From Methylococcaceae bacterium (GTDB lineage Bacteria > Pseudomonadota > Gammaproteobacteria > Methylococcales > Methylococcaceae), in the NCBI GenBank assembly GCA_005792805.1, contig SXQV01000107.1:1-6688 (forward strand): DNA of 6,688 nt, written 5' to 3'. Within the stretch, counting starts at the first letter, position 1. Each line of letters begins with the position of its first letter. Shown here one piece after another: positions 1 to 6,492 of the stretch. The notes below the pieces were generated by a model that saw only the letters and a program-made list of their open reading frames with translations, did no database searches and was not told the origin of the DNA. Position numbers and translations under genes: made by a program.

Positions 1-885
1 GAGATCGACGCGATTCTGCGGCACCATGCTGAGATCGACCGCCAGGGGCATGCGCCCATTCCGGGCCTGATCGTGTCGCGGCACGATGTCTGCCTGAGTG
101 AAGTAGCCGCTGTTCAGCAGGCTTTTTTGCATTTCCAGCACAGCAGAGGCCCGATACGGCTCATCGGGCTTGAACCGGGCGAAGCGCTCCAGCAGCTCCT
201 TCGCCAGCGGCGTCTGGGTGTAACTGAGGTCCCCAAACCGGTAGCGCTTGCCCGAGTCCATCTGCACCGTGATCTGCGCCTGATAACTTTTCAGGTCGAC
301 CCGCACCTGTCGCGTGACCAGACGAGCGTCAAAAAACCCCATTTCAGCGGCCTGCTCTTCCAGGGCATCGCGCCCTCGCTCGTAGAGCGCATGATCGAGC
401 ACATCACCCGGCTGTAGCGGGAATTTCTCGACCAGTACGCGCATTTCCGGTTCCTGCTTCGCTTCACCAGCGAGCTTCACGTCGACATGGGAAAGATGGA
501 TGGGCGGGCCGGGATCAATGCGGTACTCGGCGACCCACTGATTCTTCAGCCGCGTCAGCGCAGCACTGATTTTTGGGCGGTAATAGCCGAAGGGTTGCAG
601 TGCAGTCTGTATTTCTTCGGGGGCGCGGGCAGCCGCCAAATCCATGGCCTCTTTTCTGGCGTCCGCTGGCTGGCGGGCCATGGTGAGCATGGCCCGGACA
701 TTTTTTTCCAGGGGAGGGCTGAGGCCAATGAGATTGACCGTCACCGGCTCGACCGCCTGCACCGCCAGCGGCAGAACCGCAAGCAGCCATGCCAGCACAC
801 CGCTTAGCAGGCACCCGGCAATATCAAGGCGCTGGATTCCCGCCTGCGCAGGAATGACGCTTTTTTTGAGATGCCCGAGTCGCAT
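1..885 (-). CDS. tamA: TamA, outer-membrane translocation and assembly module subunit (partial; N-terminal 295 residues)
   Basis: TamA is an Omp85-family outer-membrane protein. With inner-membrane TamB it forms the TAM complex, implicated in inserting autotransporters and other outer-membrane proteins and in envelope lipid transport. The visible part is a signal peptide (hydrophobic core about residues 26-42, likely cleavage after AVQA at 44) and three POTRA domains, roughly 46-124, 125-212 and 213-290. Typical landmarks are SPPLEKNVRAML (56-67), FGYY (99-102), GFFDA (183-187), SGKRYRFG (211-218), NSGYF (258-262) and the MPLAVDL segment (279-285) that leads into the barrel. The order matches E. 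coli TamA. The window edge removes the whole C-terminal beta-barrel; this is truncation by the window, not visible gene damage. The ATG at 885 is the only ATG start after an in-frame TGA 12 nt upstream; its Shine-Dalgarno sequence is poor. Codons 10-17 lie in a REP-like palindrome, giving an unusually long signal peptide (about 44 residues). It lies 87 bp downstream of trpC on the same strand, with no obvious terminator between. Confidence 0.9.
   Translation of the reverse strand, partial: MRLGHLKKSVIPAQAGIQRLDIAGCLLSGVLAWLLAVLPLAVQAVEPVTVNLIGLSPPLEKNVRAMLTMARQPADARKEAMDLAAARAPEEIQTALQPFGYYRPKISAALTRLKNQWVAEYRIDPGPPIHLSHVDVKLAGEAKQEPEMRVLVEKFPLQPGDVLDHALYERGRDALEEQAAEMGFFDARLVTRQVRVDLKSYQAQITVQMDSGKRYRFGDLSYTQTPLAKELLERFARFKPDEPYRASAVLEMQKSLLNSGYFTQADIVPRHDQARNGRMPLAVDLSMVPQNRVDL
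832..860. repeat. REP-like palindrome inside the 5' end of tamA
   Basis: The 20-bp core at 836-855 has two 8-bp arms (attcccgc at 836-843, gcaggaat at 848-855) around a 4-base loop. One mismatch becomes a G-U pair in the tamA-sense RNA. The flanks fit the common proteobacterial extragenic palindrome of the form GTCATTCC-N-GGGAATCCA. In the tamA frame it is translated as VIPAQAGIQ (residues 10-18), the peptide such repeats typically give when they fall in a reading frame. No second copy was found in this window, so its multicopy nature is inferred from resemblance. Confidence 0.65.
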
Positions 886-972
886 TGGGCTACCCCATCA
901 GGGTGTTCTGTAAGACAGGAAAACCATACGACGGGCACCCCGGACAGCGGCGGGCTTAAGTGGCGGGTGAAT

Positions 973-1785
973 TCACGCTGGGGAAAAGCCAAATAATTCG
1001 GCCAGCTTGACGCCTGGATCGGGAGCACGCATGAAGCTTTCGCCAACCAGAAAGGCATGCACGTTATGGGAGCGCATCACGGCAACGTCTTCAGGCGTCA
1101 GGATGCCGCTCTCGGTGACGACGATCCGGTCTGCGGGAATGGCGGGCAGCAAATCGAGCGTCGTCTGCAGGCTGACATCGAAGGTGCGGAGATTGCGGTT
1201 GTTAATGCCGATCAACGGCAAATCCAGCTTTAGCGAGCGTTCCAGCTCCGGGGCGTCGTGAACTTCAACCAGCACATCCAGCCCCAGCTCGCCCGCCAGC
1301 TCCGATAACTGGCGCAGCTCGGCATCGTCCAGGGCGGCGGCAATCAGCAGGATGCAATCCGCTCCAATCGCCCGCGCCTCGGCGACCTGATAGGGATCGA
1401 TGATGAAATCCTTGCGAATGACTGGCAATCGGCAAGCCGCCCGCGCCTGCTGCAGAAAAGCCTCGCTGCCCTGAAAGAAATCGCGATCGGTCAGCACCGT
1501 CAGGCAGGCAGCACCGTGACTGGCATAGCAACGGGCGATGTCTGCCGGGTGAAATTCCGGCCTCATCACGCCCTTGCTGGGTGAGGCTTTCTTGATCTCG
1601 GCAATCACGCCGGGCTGACCCGCATTGAGCTTGTCGCGGATGGCCTGGACAAACCCTCGCGGAGCATCGGCCTGCGCCGCCCGCCTTAGCTGAGCCTCAT
1701 AGGACACTTCGGCACGGCGTTCGGCGATTTCTTCGGTCTTGCGATGAAGGATTTTTTTCAGAATATCGGGGGTGGTGTCTTGCAT
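973..1785 (-). CDS. trpC: Indole-3-glycerol phosphate synthase
   Basis: This enzyme converts carboxyphenylamino-deoxyribulose 5-phosphate to indole-3-glycerol phosphate, losing CO2 and water; it is the fourth chemical step of tryptophan synthesis and acts in the cytoplasm. The 270 residues match the normal single-domain length, so it is not the TrpC-TrpF fusion of enterics. Family motifs are in order: AEIKKASPSKG (62-72, with E63 and K65), the catalytic-lysine motif IRKDF (123-127, K125), LVEVHD (172-177, E174), GINNRNL (193-199), TESGI (224-228) and LVGES (246-250). All expected active-site residues are present. Start is ATG at 1785, in the usual MxxTPDIL(K/R)KI context. The ribosome-binding site is weak. 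It follows trpD by 51 bp on the same strand, so co-transcription is likely. TrpF must be encoded elsewhere. Confidence 0.98.
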   Translation of the reverse strand: MQDTTPDILKKILHRKTEEIAERRAEVSYEAQLRRAAQADAPRGFVQAIRDKLNAGQPGVIAEIKKASPSKGVMRPEFHPADIARCYASHGAACLTVLTDRDFFQGSEAFLQQARAACRLPVIRKDFIIDPYQVAEARAIGADCILLIAAALDDAELRQLSELAGELGLDVLVEVHDAPELERSLKLDLPLIGINNRNLRTFDVSLQTTLDLLPAIPADRIVVTESGILTPEDVAVMRSHNVHAFLVGESFMRAPDPGVKLAELFGFSPA

Positions 1786-1836
1786 GGTGTCGGTCTCGGA
1801 TTCGTTATGCCGGAGCGGGGTCCGAACAGGGGGAAA

Positions 1837-2859
1837 TCAATGCGCAAACTGTCGGGTGAAATGCACCAGCGCTTCGAGTTTTTGGGTGGCAGCCCCAGTG
1901 TCGATGGCCTGTACCGCTTTTTCAAGGCCGACTTTCAGCGTTGGTGCCACGCCGGCGGCGTAGATGGCTGCGCCGGCATTCAGCAACACCACATCACGCG
2001 CCGGCCCCGCGCTACCAGCCAGTACGCCATGAATCATGGCTACGCTTTCCTCGGGAGAATTGACCGCCAGCCAACTCAGCGGCTCGCGTGACAGCCCATA
2101 TTGCTCGGGGGTCAAAATCTGGACATCGATGCGACCGTCCCTGAGTTCGGCGACCCGGGTGGGGGCACCGATACTGATCTCATCGAGACCGTCTTCGGCG
2201 TGTACCACCAGCACATGCTGGCTGCCCAGATCACGCAAGGCCTCGGCCAGTGGCTCTACCCAGCCGGCGCTATAGACACCCACTACCTGATTCGGCGCTC
2301 CCGCCGGGTTGGTCAGCGGCCCAAGCAGGTTAAAGATTGTCCGCACGCCCAATTCCCGGCGTGGACCGATGGCATGCTGCATGGCGCCGTGATGGTTCTG
2401 GGCAAACAGAAAGCCCACGCCAATTTCTTCGATACAGGCCTGAACCTGCTCCGGTGTGATGGCCAGATTGACGCCGGCCACTTCCAGTACGTCAGCACTG
2501 CCGCATGTGCTGGAGACCGAGCGATTGCCATGTTTGGCGACGCGAGCACCCGCTGCCGCTGCCACAAAGGCGGAGGCCGTACTGATATTGAAGGTATGCG
2601 TACCGTCACCCCCGGTGCCGCAGGTATCGACCAGGTGGTCGGCGCGAACCTGAACCCGTGTGGCCATATCCCGCAGGACCTGGGCGGCGGCCACCACCTC
2701 GGAGACCGTCTCGCCCTTGGCACGCAGGGCGATCAAAAAACCGCCAATCTGGGCCGGAGTAGCGCCCCCAGACATGATGGAACGCATGATCTCGCGCATG
2801 GCTTCCGGCGCAAGATCCAGGCCTTCAAGCAAATGATTGATAGCAGAACTGATTTTCAT
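1837..2859 (-). CDS. trpD: Anthranilate phosphoribosyltransferase
   Basis: TrpD transfers phosphoribose from PRPP to anthranilate, forming N-(5'-phosphoribosyl)anthranilate, the second step of the tryptophan branch, in the cytoplasm. At 340 residues it is the standard monofunctional length, with a helical N-terminal domain (about 1-70) followed by the phosphoribosyl-binding domain. Signature motifs are present: DTCGTGGDG (78-86, PRPP diphosphate loop), NIST (91-94), AKHGNRSVSS (108-117), FNLLGPLTNPAG (176-187) and the metal-binding DE pair in GLDEIS (D226-E227). No key residue is missing, so it should be active. Start is ATG at 2859, preceded only by a weak purine-rich stretch. It lies 30 bp after the DUF2721 gene and 51 bp before trpC, which suggests one transcript. 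Its usual upstream partner trpG is displaced by two inserted genes. Confidence 0.98.
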   Translation of the reverse strand: MKISSAINHLLEGLDLAPEAMREIMRSIMSGGATPAQIGGFLIALRAKGETVSEVVAAAQVLRDMATRVQVRADHLVDTCGTGGDGTHTFNISTASAFVAAAAGARVAKHGNRSVSSTCGSADVLEVAGVNLAITPEQVQACIEEIGVGFLFAQNHHGAMQHAIGPRRELGVRTIFNLLGPLTNPAGAPNQVVGVYSAGWVEPLAEALRDLGSQHVLVVHAEDGLDEISIGAPTRVAELRDGRIDVQILTPEQYGLSREPLSWLAVNSPEESVAMIHGVLAGSAGPARDVVLLNAGAAIYAAGVAPTLKVGLEKAVQAIDTGAATQKLEALVHFTRQFAH

Positions 2860-2889
2860 GACATTTCACTATTCAGGGGGCAGCCGTTG

Positions 2890-3363
2890 TCATTGATCCC
2901 TGCCAGCATTGGGCACGCTATCCAGAAGGCTATACAGCTTTTCTTCCTCCTGCACAGAAGTGAGGCCAATAAAGACTTCCGAGAGATAAAACATCATGCC
3001 AATCAGCATCGACATCACCGACAGGACAAACAGCAAGACAGCCACGACCAGCGCATCAGGAATGCGAAGACTGAGACCCAGCAACAGGCAGGTCACCATC
3101 ACGCCCATAATGCCGATCAGCGTACAAACAAACGCATTGCGCACCTTGCGGGCACGATGCTCGATGGAGTCGATCTGCGATTGCAGCACCCTGGCTTCCA
3201 TCACATTCCCGGACTTGATGGCCGCATGTTTTTCCTTATGAAAGGCCCGCAAGCGAGTGACGATGCCCATCAAACGGGTGTTGATCGACAGTACCAGCAG
3301 TCCAGCCCCGGAGATGAAAATGGCCGGGGCGACAAAGGCTTGAAACAGTTCCAGGTCGGTCAT
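2890..3363 (-). CDS. DUF2721 family small integral membrane protein
   Basis: This is a 157-residue protein with the layout of the DUF2721 family, whose function is unknown. Predicted membrane segments are at about 9-27, 78-99 and 104-130. Between the first and second is a basic cytoplasmic-type stretch (about 30-75) containing the family-like pattern INTRLMGIVTRLRAFHKE (27-44) and a likely amphipathic or coiled helix rich in Q, E and R. The C-terminal tail (about 136-157) is acidic and soluble. Start is ATG at 3363; no clear Shine-Dalgarno sequence is visible, so translation may be weak or coupled. It sits 87 bp after the acyltransferase gene and 30 bp before trpD, all on the same strand, so it is probably co-transcribed with trpD. 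Nothing in the sequence links it to tryptophan synthesis. The family assignment is by pattern recognition and is fairly firm; the role is unknown. Confidence 0.82.
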   Translation of the reverse strand: MTDLELFQAFVAPAIFISGAGLLVLSINTRLMGIVTRLRAFHKEKHAAIKSGNVMEARVLQSQIDSIEHRARKVRNAFVCTLIGIMGVMVTCLLLGLSLRIPDALVVAVLLFVLSVMSMLIGMMFYLSEVFIGLTSVQEEEKLYSLLDSVPNAGRDQ

Positions 3364-3450
3364 GGTGTTGAATGGAATAAGCCAGAATTTGGCATCAATG
3401 AACCGGGTACGCGGTGAGTGACCCGGGAACCTGTCATGCCGGGAAGAGGG

Positions 3451-4539
3451 TCAGCCCTTCGCATCGATCAGTCTGCCCCGCAGATAGGCCAAAAGGGGCA
3501 TCTCGATTTTAAGATGAACCAGGATACCGGCCAAAACCGAGACCACCGCCACCCAGCCCAGCAGCAGATTCGCGACCCACGCGTCAGGAGCGCCCTGCCA
3601 TAAAGGCTTGACAGGACGCAGCAGGTTCCAGGCCAGCTTGCCAAAGGGCGAATGGGTAAGATAGATCGAATACGACGCGTTGCCGATCAAGGCCAGCCAG
3701 CGCCATTGGCCCATCATCTGGTTGATGGCGCCAGAGGTGGATGCCAGCAGCAGCAACGCGCTGGAAAGTCCAAAACCCAGAATGGCCAGCGGATGCTCCG
3801 GCCAGGCATTGATGTCTACCGGCAACTGGCCGTAGACCGCCATCGTAGCGACGAAACCGATTATTCCCGAGACAAGAAACATCCAACCCAACCCATTGCG
3901 AACATTCTGCCCTCGGGTTCTGAGACGGATACATAAAGCGGCGGCGGCCAAACCCAGCATGAACAGGTAATTCATCGGGTCGATCAGCCATTTCAGCATG
4001 GCCGGTCCCCCTAGCCATTGCAAACCCAGCCAGACCGCAAACACCAGCACGCCCAACCATTGGTTAAGGATCGCGGCAATAAACAGGGCGTAAAAGATGA
4101 TTTCGTACCGCAAAGTCCAGCTGACCGGGATAATCAACTGGGGCGCGCCCTTGAACTGCAGGGCATTGGATGCAAGCTCAGGTATGTCGATACCACCCGT
4201 AAAAATCCGCCAGCCCCCCCAGACCATGAGCACTACCCAGAAAAAGGGATAAATCCGAATCAGGCGGCGCGACAGATAGTAGCCCAGACGGCCCGGCCTT
4301 CCCAGGTCGCGGTAATGCGCGGTCAGGATGATGAAGCCACTGATGACGAAAAAAAGAAAGACACCGGAAAAGCCGGTTCGAAACATGTTACCTAGCGGGG
4401 CCAGTTGATATCTGGACAGGATGAACGCGGAGGCATGAAAAAGCACTACCAGCAACACCGCCACCGCCCGGTAAACCTGGACGCTCGACAGTGTTTCCAA
4501 GCCGTTTTTCTGCGGCGGCCTGTCTACGGGTAACCCCAT
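3451..4539 (-). CDS. Acyltransferase-3 (OafA/YrhL-like) membrane O-acyltransferase
   Basis: Proteins of this family are polytopic inner-membrane enzymes that transfer acyl, often acetyl, groups to cell-surface sugars such as O-antigen, exopolysaccharide, Nod factor or peptidoglycan. From the ATG at 4539 the protein has 362 residues and about ten hydrophobic segments, the normal size for the bare domain without a SGNH partner domain. Hallmarks are the R-X10-H motif (R24, H35), GFSGVFLFFVISGF (57-70), SRRLIRIYPFFW (90-101), SWTLRYEIIFY (140-150), GNASYSIYLTH (286-296) and a C-terminal IEMPLL motif (345-350). TTG (4545) and GTG (4542) are in-frame alternatives immediately upstream. The ATG is preferred because an AGGGGG stretch (4548-4553) lies 8 nt before it but only 2 nt before the TTG. 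The gene begins about 24 bp after trpG ends, so it is probably translated from the trp transcript. The acceptor molecule cannot be deduced. No neighbouring glycosyltransferase or polysaccharide gene is present. Confidence 0.92.
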   Translation of the reverse strand: MGLPVDRPPQKNGLETLSSVQVYRAVAVLLVVLFHASAFILSRYQLAPLGNMFRTGFSGVFLFFVISGFIILTAHYRDLGRPGRLGYYLSRRLIRIYPFFWVVLMVWGGWRIFTGGIDIPELASNALQFKGAPQLIIPVSWTLRYEIIFYALFIAAILNQWLGVLVFAVWLGLQWLGGPAMLKWLIDPMNYLFMLGLAAAALCIRLRTRGQNVRNGLGWMFLVSGIIGFVATMAVYGQLPVDINAWPEHPLAILGFGLSSALLLLASTSGAINQMMGQWRWLALIGNASYSIYLTHSPFGKLAWNLLRPVKPLWQGAPDAWVANLLLGWVAVVSVLAGILVHLKIEMPLLAYLRGRLIDAKG

Positions 4540-4563
4540 CACCAACGCCCCCTGCCGCCCTGA

Positions 4564-5142
4564 CTAGCGACGCAGAAAATTGGCCAGCAATTCGTGGCCC
4601 TGCTCGGTCAGAATGGATTCCGGGTGGAACTGAACCCCTTCGATATCCAGCGTCTTGTGGCGAACCCCCATGATCTCCTCGATTCCGCCGTGCGGGTCTT
4701 CGGTCCAGGCCGTGACTTCCAGGCAATCCGGCAAGGTCGATTGCTCGATCACCAGAGAGTGATAGCGCGTGGCCTGGAAAGGGTTGTTCAAGCCGTGAAA
4801 GACGCCTGTGTCGTGGTGATAAACCATCGAAGTCTTGCCATGCATGATGCGTTTGGCATGAATAATCTGGCCACCGAAGGCATAACCAATGCTCTGATGC
4901 CCGAGACAAACCCCGAGAATCGGGTAACGCCCGGCATAGCGTTTGATGGTCTCAACCGAAATTCCGGCCTCCTTCGGCGTGCAGGGACCAGGGGAAATCA
5001 CGATCTTTTCCGGGTTGATGCGCTCGATTTCTTCAACCGCAATCTGATCATTTCGCACCACTTCGACCTCGGCCCCCAGTTCAGCAAAGTACTGCACCAG
5101 GTTGTAGGTGAAGGAGTCATAGTTGTCGATCATCAGCAACAT
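4564..5142 (-). CDS. trpG: Anthranilate synthase component II, glutamine amidotransferase
   Basis: TrpG hydrolyses glutamine and channels ammonia to TrpE, which makes anthranilate from chorismate. Close relatives (PabA) serve aminodeoxychorismate synthase for folate, and in some bacteria one subunit serves both. The 192 residues form one class I glutamine amidotransferase domain, starting with the typical MLLMIDNYDSFTYN (1-14). The oxyanion region is SPGPCTP (50-56), the nucleophile is C79 in GVCLGHQS (77-84), and the catalytic H173 and E175 lie in QFHPES (171-176). It is therefore expected to be active. Start is ATG at 5142 with an AAGGA-type ribosome-binding site about 10 nt upstream. It is the first gene of the minus-strand run, with trpD and trpC further along, which favours trpG over a dedicated pabA. 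The partner trpE is outside the window. A short upstream ORF overlaps its first codons. Confidence 0.96.
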   Translation of the reverse strand: MLLMIDNYDSFTYNLVQYFAELGAEVEVVRNDQIAVEEIERINPEKIVISPGPCTPKEAGISVETIKRYAGRYPILGVCLGHQSIGYAFGGQIIHAKRIMHGKTSMVYHHDTGVFHGLNNPFQATRYHSLVIEQSTLPDCLEVTAWTEDPHGGIEEIMGVRHKTLDIEGVQFHPESILTEQGHELLANFLRR

Positions 5143-5207
5143 GAGGCCGTTATCCTTTTTTCAAAATCAGTAGCCAGAAACACTAGATGTGACACCCACC
5201 CGAACAT
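5133..5207 (-). other. Possible 24-codon upstream ORF overlapping the trpG start
   Basis: An ATG at 5207 opens a 24-residue frame beginning MFGWVSHLVFL and ending in TGA at 5133-5135, just inside trpG in a different frame. This geometry would allow translational coupling. It has one Trp codon (position 4), not the tandem Trp codons of classical trp leader peptides, and no properly spaced Shine-Dalgarno sequence. It may be a chance frame. Confidence 0.2.
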
Positions 5208-5234
5208 CCTTATCACACTGCGCGATGGCGCTTA

Positions 5235-5262
5235 TTGTCTCGCATAAGTGTCCCGCCATAAA
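5235..5262 (+). promoter_or_regulatory. Candidate sigma-70-like promoter for the lipoprotein gene
   Basis: TTGTCT (5235-5240, four of six matches to TTGACA) is separated by 16 bp from CATAAA (5257-5262, four of six matches to TATAAT). Transcription would start near 5269, leaving a leader of about 130 nt. The -35 element overlaps the CTTAT-N8-ATAAG inverted repeat. Such pairs arise often by chance, so confidence is low. Confidence 0.22.
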
Positions 5263-5310
5263 CTAGGCGTTCAAACCGCCGTTGCCGCACCAGCGTGCGA
5301 CCGGCTCAGA

Positions 5311-5328
5311 GGCCTTTCAATCAAGGCC
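5311..5328. repeat. Perfect 6-bp inverted repeat (ggcctt / aaggcc)
   Basis: The arms at 5311-5316 and 5323-5328 are perfectly complementary around a 6-base loop. It lies in the leader of the lipoprotein gene if the candidate promoter is right. There is no T-run on either side, so it is not a Rho-independent terminator; it could be a protein-binding site or chance. Confidence 0.3.
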
Positions 5329-5400
5329 GGCCAAACCCCACCGATCTCACCTGGGTAGACCAGACAAGAGTCCACGCCATGCACGCACAATATATCGCCA

Positions 5401-6492
5401 ATGCCTGATCTATTCCCTCCCCGCATCCGGGCGGGTCGGTTAATTGCCGCAATGATAATGATAGGGTGCAGCGGCTGTCAGTCGCTGGGGCCGGACCATC
5501 TGCGGGGGACGCACCCGCTGTACAACTCGGCGATTCTCGACAGCATCAACGAGCAGTTTCTTCACAATCTGGTGCGATTGCATTACCGGGATCCCACCTT
5601 CTTCCTGGATGTGGCCAGCGTGGCTGCAACAATGAAACTGGGGGTAACGGGACAGGCGGGCATGCAAATCAATCCAGCGGATACCTTCAATTTTGGCGGG
5701 GGAACAACGTATGAAATTTACCCGACCATCAGTTATGCCCCGCTTCAGGGCGAAGATTTCGTCAAAAGCCTGTTATCCCCTGTGTCCATCGACGCCATTC
5801 TGGCATTGACCGGATCTGGCTGGTCGGTGAAGCGGGTCTTCGGCTTGTGCGTGGAAAGCGTCAACGGCATCGCCAATGCGCCGACCGCCTCGGGCCCCAC
5901 CCCGGAAAAAGCTCCCCGGCGATTAACGGAGTGGAATCGCCTGACTGAGCTGTTCAACAGGGTGGCGGACGATCACCTGATTCAGGGCCGTCAGGACCCG
6001 CAGACAAAAACGCTCAAGATTGAGTTTCAATCGACCCCGGAACAGGCTGACACCATTCGGGAAATAAAGGCGCTGATGGGGCTCAATCAGGAGCGCAATA
6101 TATTCGCCGTCGAGGGCGATTCAATCGAACGAAATCCGGACACGATCTACATTGTGACCCGCCCCCTGATGAGTACTTTCTTCTATCTGTCACACCGGGT
6201 GGATGTTCCAGCCTCACATCGACAGCAAGGACTGGTCACCGTCACCAAAAACCCGGACGGCAGCGAGTTCGACTGGGGTAAAACGCCGGCGGGAAGCCAG
6301 TTCCATATTCGTCAGAGCGATGAGCACCCGGATCAGGCGTTTTTGGCGATCCCGTACCAGGACCACTGGTATTACATCGCCAATAACGATCTTGAGTCAA
6401 AATCAACCTTCCTGTTGCTGACACAACTCTTCCGCCTTCAGGCCGGTGCAGCCAAGTCCATCGGGCCGACGCTCACCATTCCGGTTCGATAA
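5401..6492 (+). CDS. Predicted outer-membrane lipoprotein of unknown function
   Basis: The product is a 363-residue predicted lipoprotein. Residues 1-26 form a lipoprotein-type signal: arginines at 8, 10 and 13, a short hydrophobic core LIAAMIMI (14-21), then candidate lipidation cysteines C23 (MIGC) and C26 (CSGC). The residue after C26 is Q, and neither cysteine is followed by the inner-membrane-retention aspartate, so outer-membrane sorting is likely. The mature part has no further membrane segments. Strongly patterned stretches include LYNSAILDSINEQFLHNLVR (40-59), DPTFFLDVASV (64-74), YAPLQGEDFVKSLLSPVS (112-129), GPTPEKAPRRL (165-175), STFFYLSHRVDVP (258-270) and SKSTFLLLTQLFRLQAG (333-349). 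These resemble a family of hypothetical proteobacterial lipoproteins I recall, but with no assigned function. Start is ATG at 5401; it lacks a clear ribosome-binding site but uniquely gives a complete signal peptide. It is transcribed divergently from trpG and has no operon partner here. Confidence 0.85.
   Translation: MPDLFPPRIRAGRLIAAMIMIGCSGCQSLGPDHLRGTHPLYNSAILDSINEQFLHNLVRLHYRDPTFFLDVASVAATMKLGVTGQAGMQINPADTFNFGGGTTYEIYPTISYAPLQGEDFVKSLLSPVSIDAILALTGSGWSVKRVFGLCVESVNGIANAPTASGPTPEKAPRRLTEWNRLTELFNRVADDHLIQGRQDPQTKTLKIEFQSTPEQADTIREIKALMGLNQERNIFAVEGDSIERNPDTIYIVTRPLMSTFFYLSHRVDVPASHRQQGLVTVTKNPDGSEFDWGKTPAGSQFHIRQSDEHPDQAFLAIPYQDHWYYIANNDLESKSTFLLLTQLFRLQAGAAKSIGPTLTIPVR

Larger units (their letters stand above)
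5143..5400. promoter_or_regulatory. Divergent intergenic region between trpG and the lipoprotein gene
   Basis: This 258-bp region must hold the promoters for the minus-strand trpG run and probably for the plus-strand lipoprotein gene. I see no TrpR-type operator, no tandem-Trp leader peptide and no terminator-antiterminator pair, so classical repression or attenuation of the trp genes is not evident. Visible structures are an inverted repeat CTTAT-N8-ATAAG (5231-5248) and a hairpin at 5311-5328. No convincing minus-strand -35/-10 pair was found for trpG. Confidence 0.45.

Noticed and set aside
515..814. A 99-codon minus-strand open frame opposite-phase to tamA
   Set aside because: The overlapping frame on the same strand gives a full TamA POTRA sequence; this frame gives a G/A/R-rich shadow.
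811..822. Lipobox-like IAGC at TamA residues 22-25
   Set aside because: The cysteine precedes the hydrophobic core instead of following it, so it cannot act as a lipoprotein cleavage site.
886..972. Rho-independent terminator between trpC and tamA
   Set aside because: Only 4-bp stems are present and none is followed by a T-run on the minus strand.
804..1058. An 84-codon minus-strand frame spanning the trpC end and the REP element
   Set aside because: It overlaps trpC out of frame and reads the REP palindrome as SFLRRRES, a typical artefact of such repeats.
2101..3417. A 438-codon open frame on the plus strand opposite trpD and the DUF2721 gene
   Set aside because: It is the antisense shadow of two well-supported genes, has low-complexity H/Q/D/R-rich composition and matches no family I recognise.
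3364..3450. Inverted repeat ccgggt/acccgg (3403-3408, 3421-3426) as a terminator between the acyltransferase and DUF2721 genes
   Set aside because: The 12-base loop and absence of a T-run make termination unlikely; at most a minor RNA structure.
4594..5247. A 217-codon plus-strand open frame
   Set aside because: It lies antisense to trpG, whose catalytic motifs are all intact on the minus strand; a shadow of codon bias.
5133..5400. Classical trp attenuator upstream of trpG
   Set aside because: No tandem Trp codons, no G+C-rich hairpin with a U-run, and no mutually exclusive hairpins were found.
5379..5408. Nine-codon mini-ORF whose TGA overlaps the lipoprotein start region
   Set aside because: No ribosome-binding site and too short to distinguish from chance.
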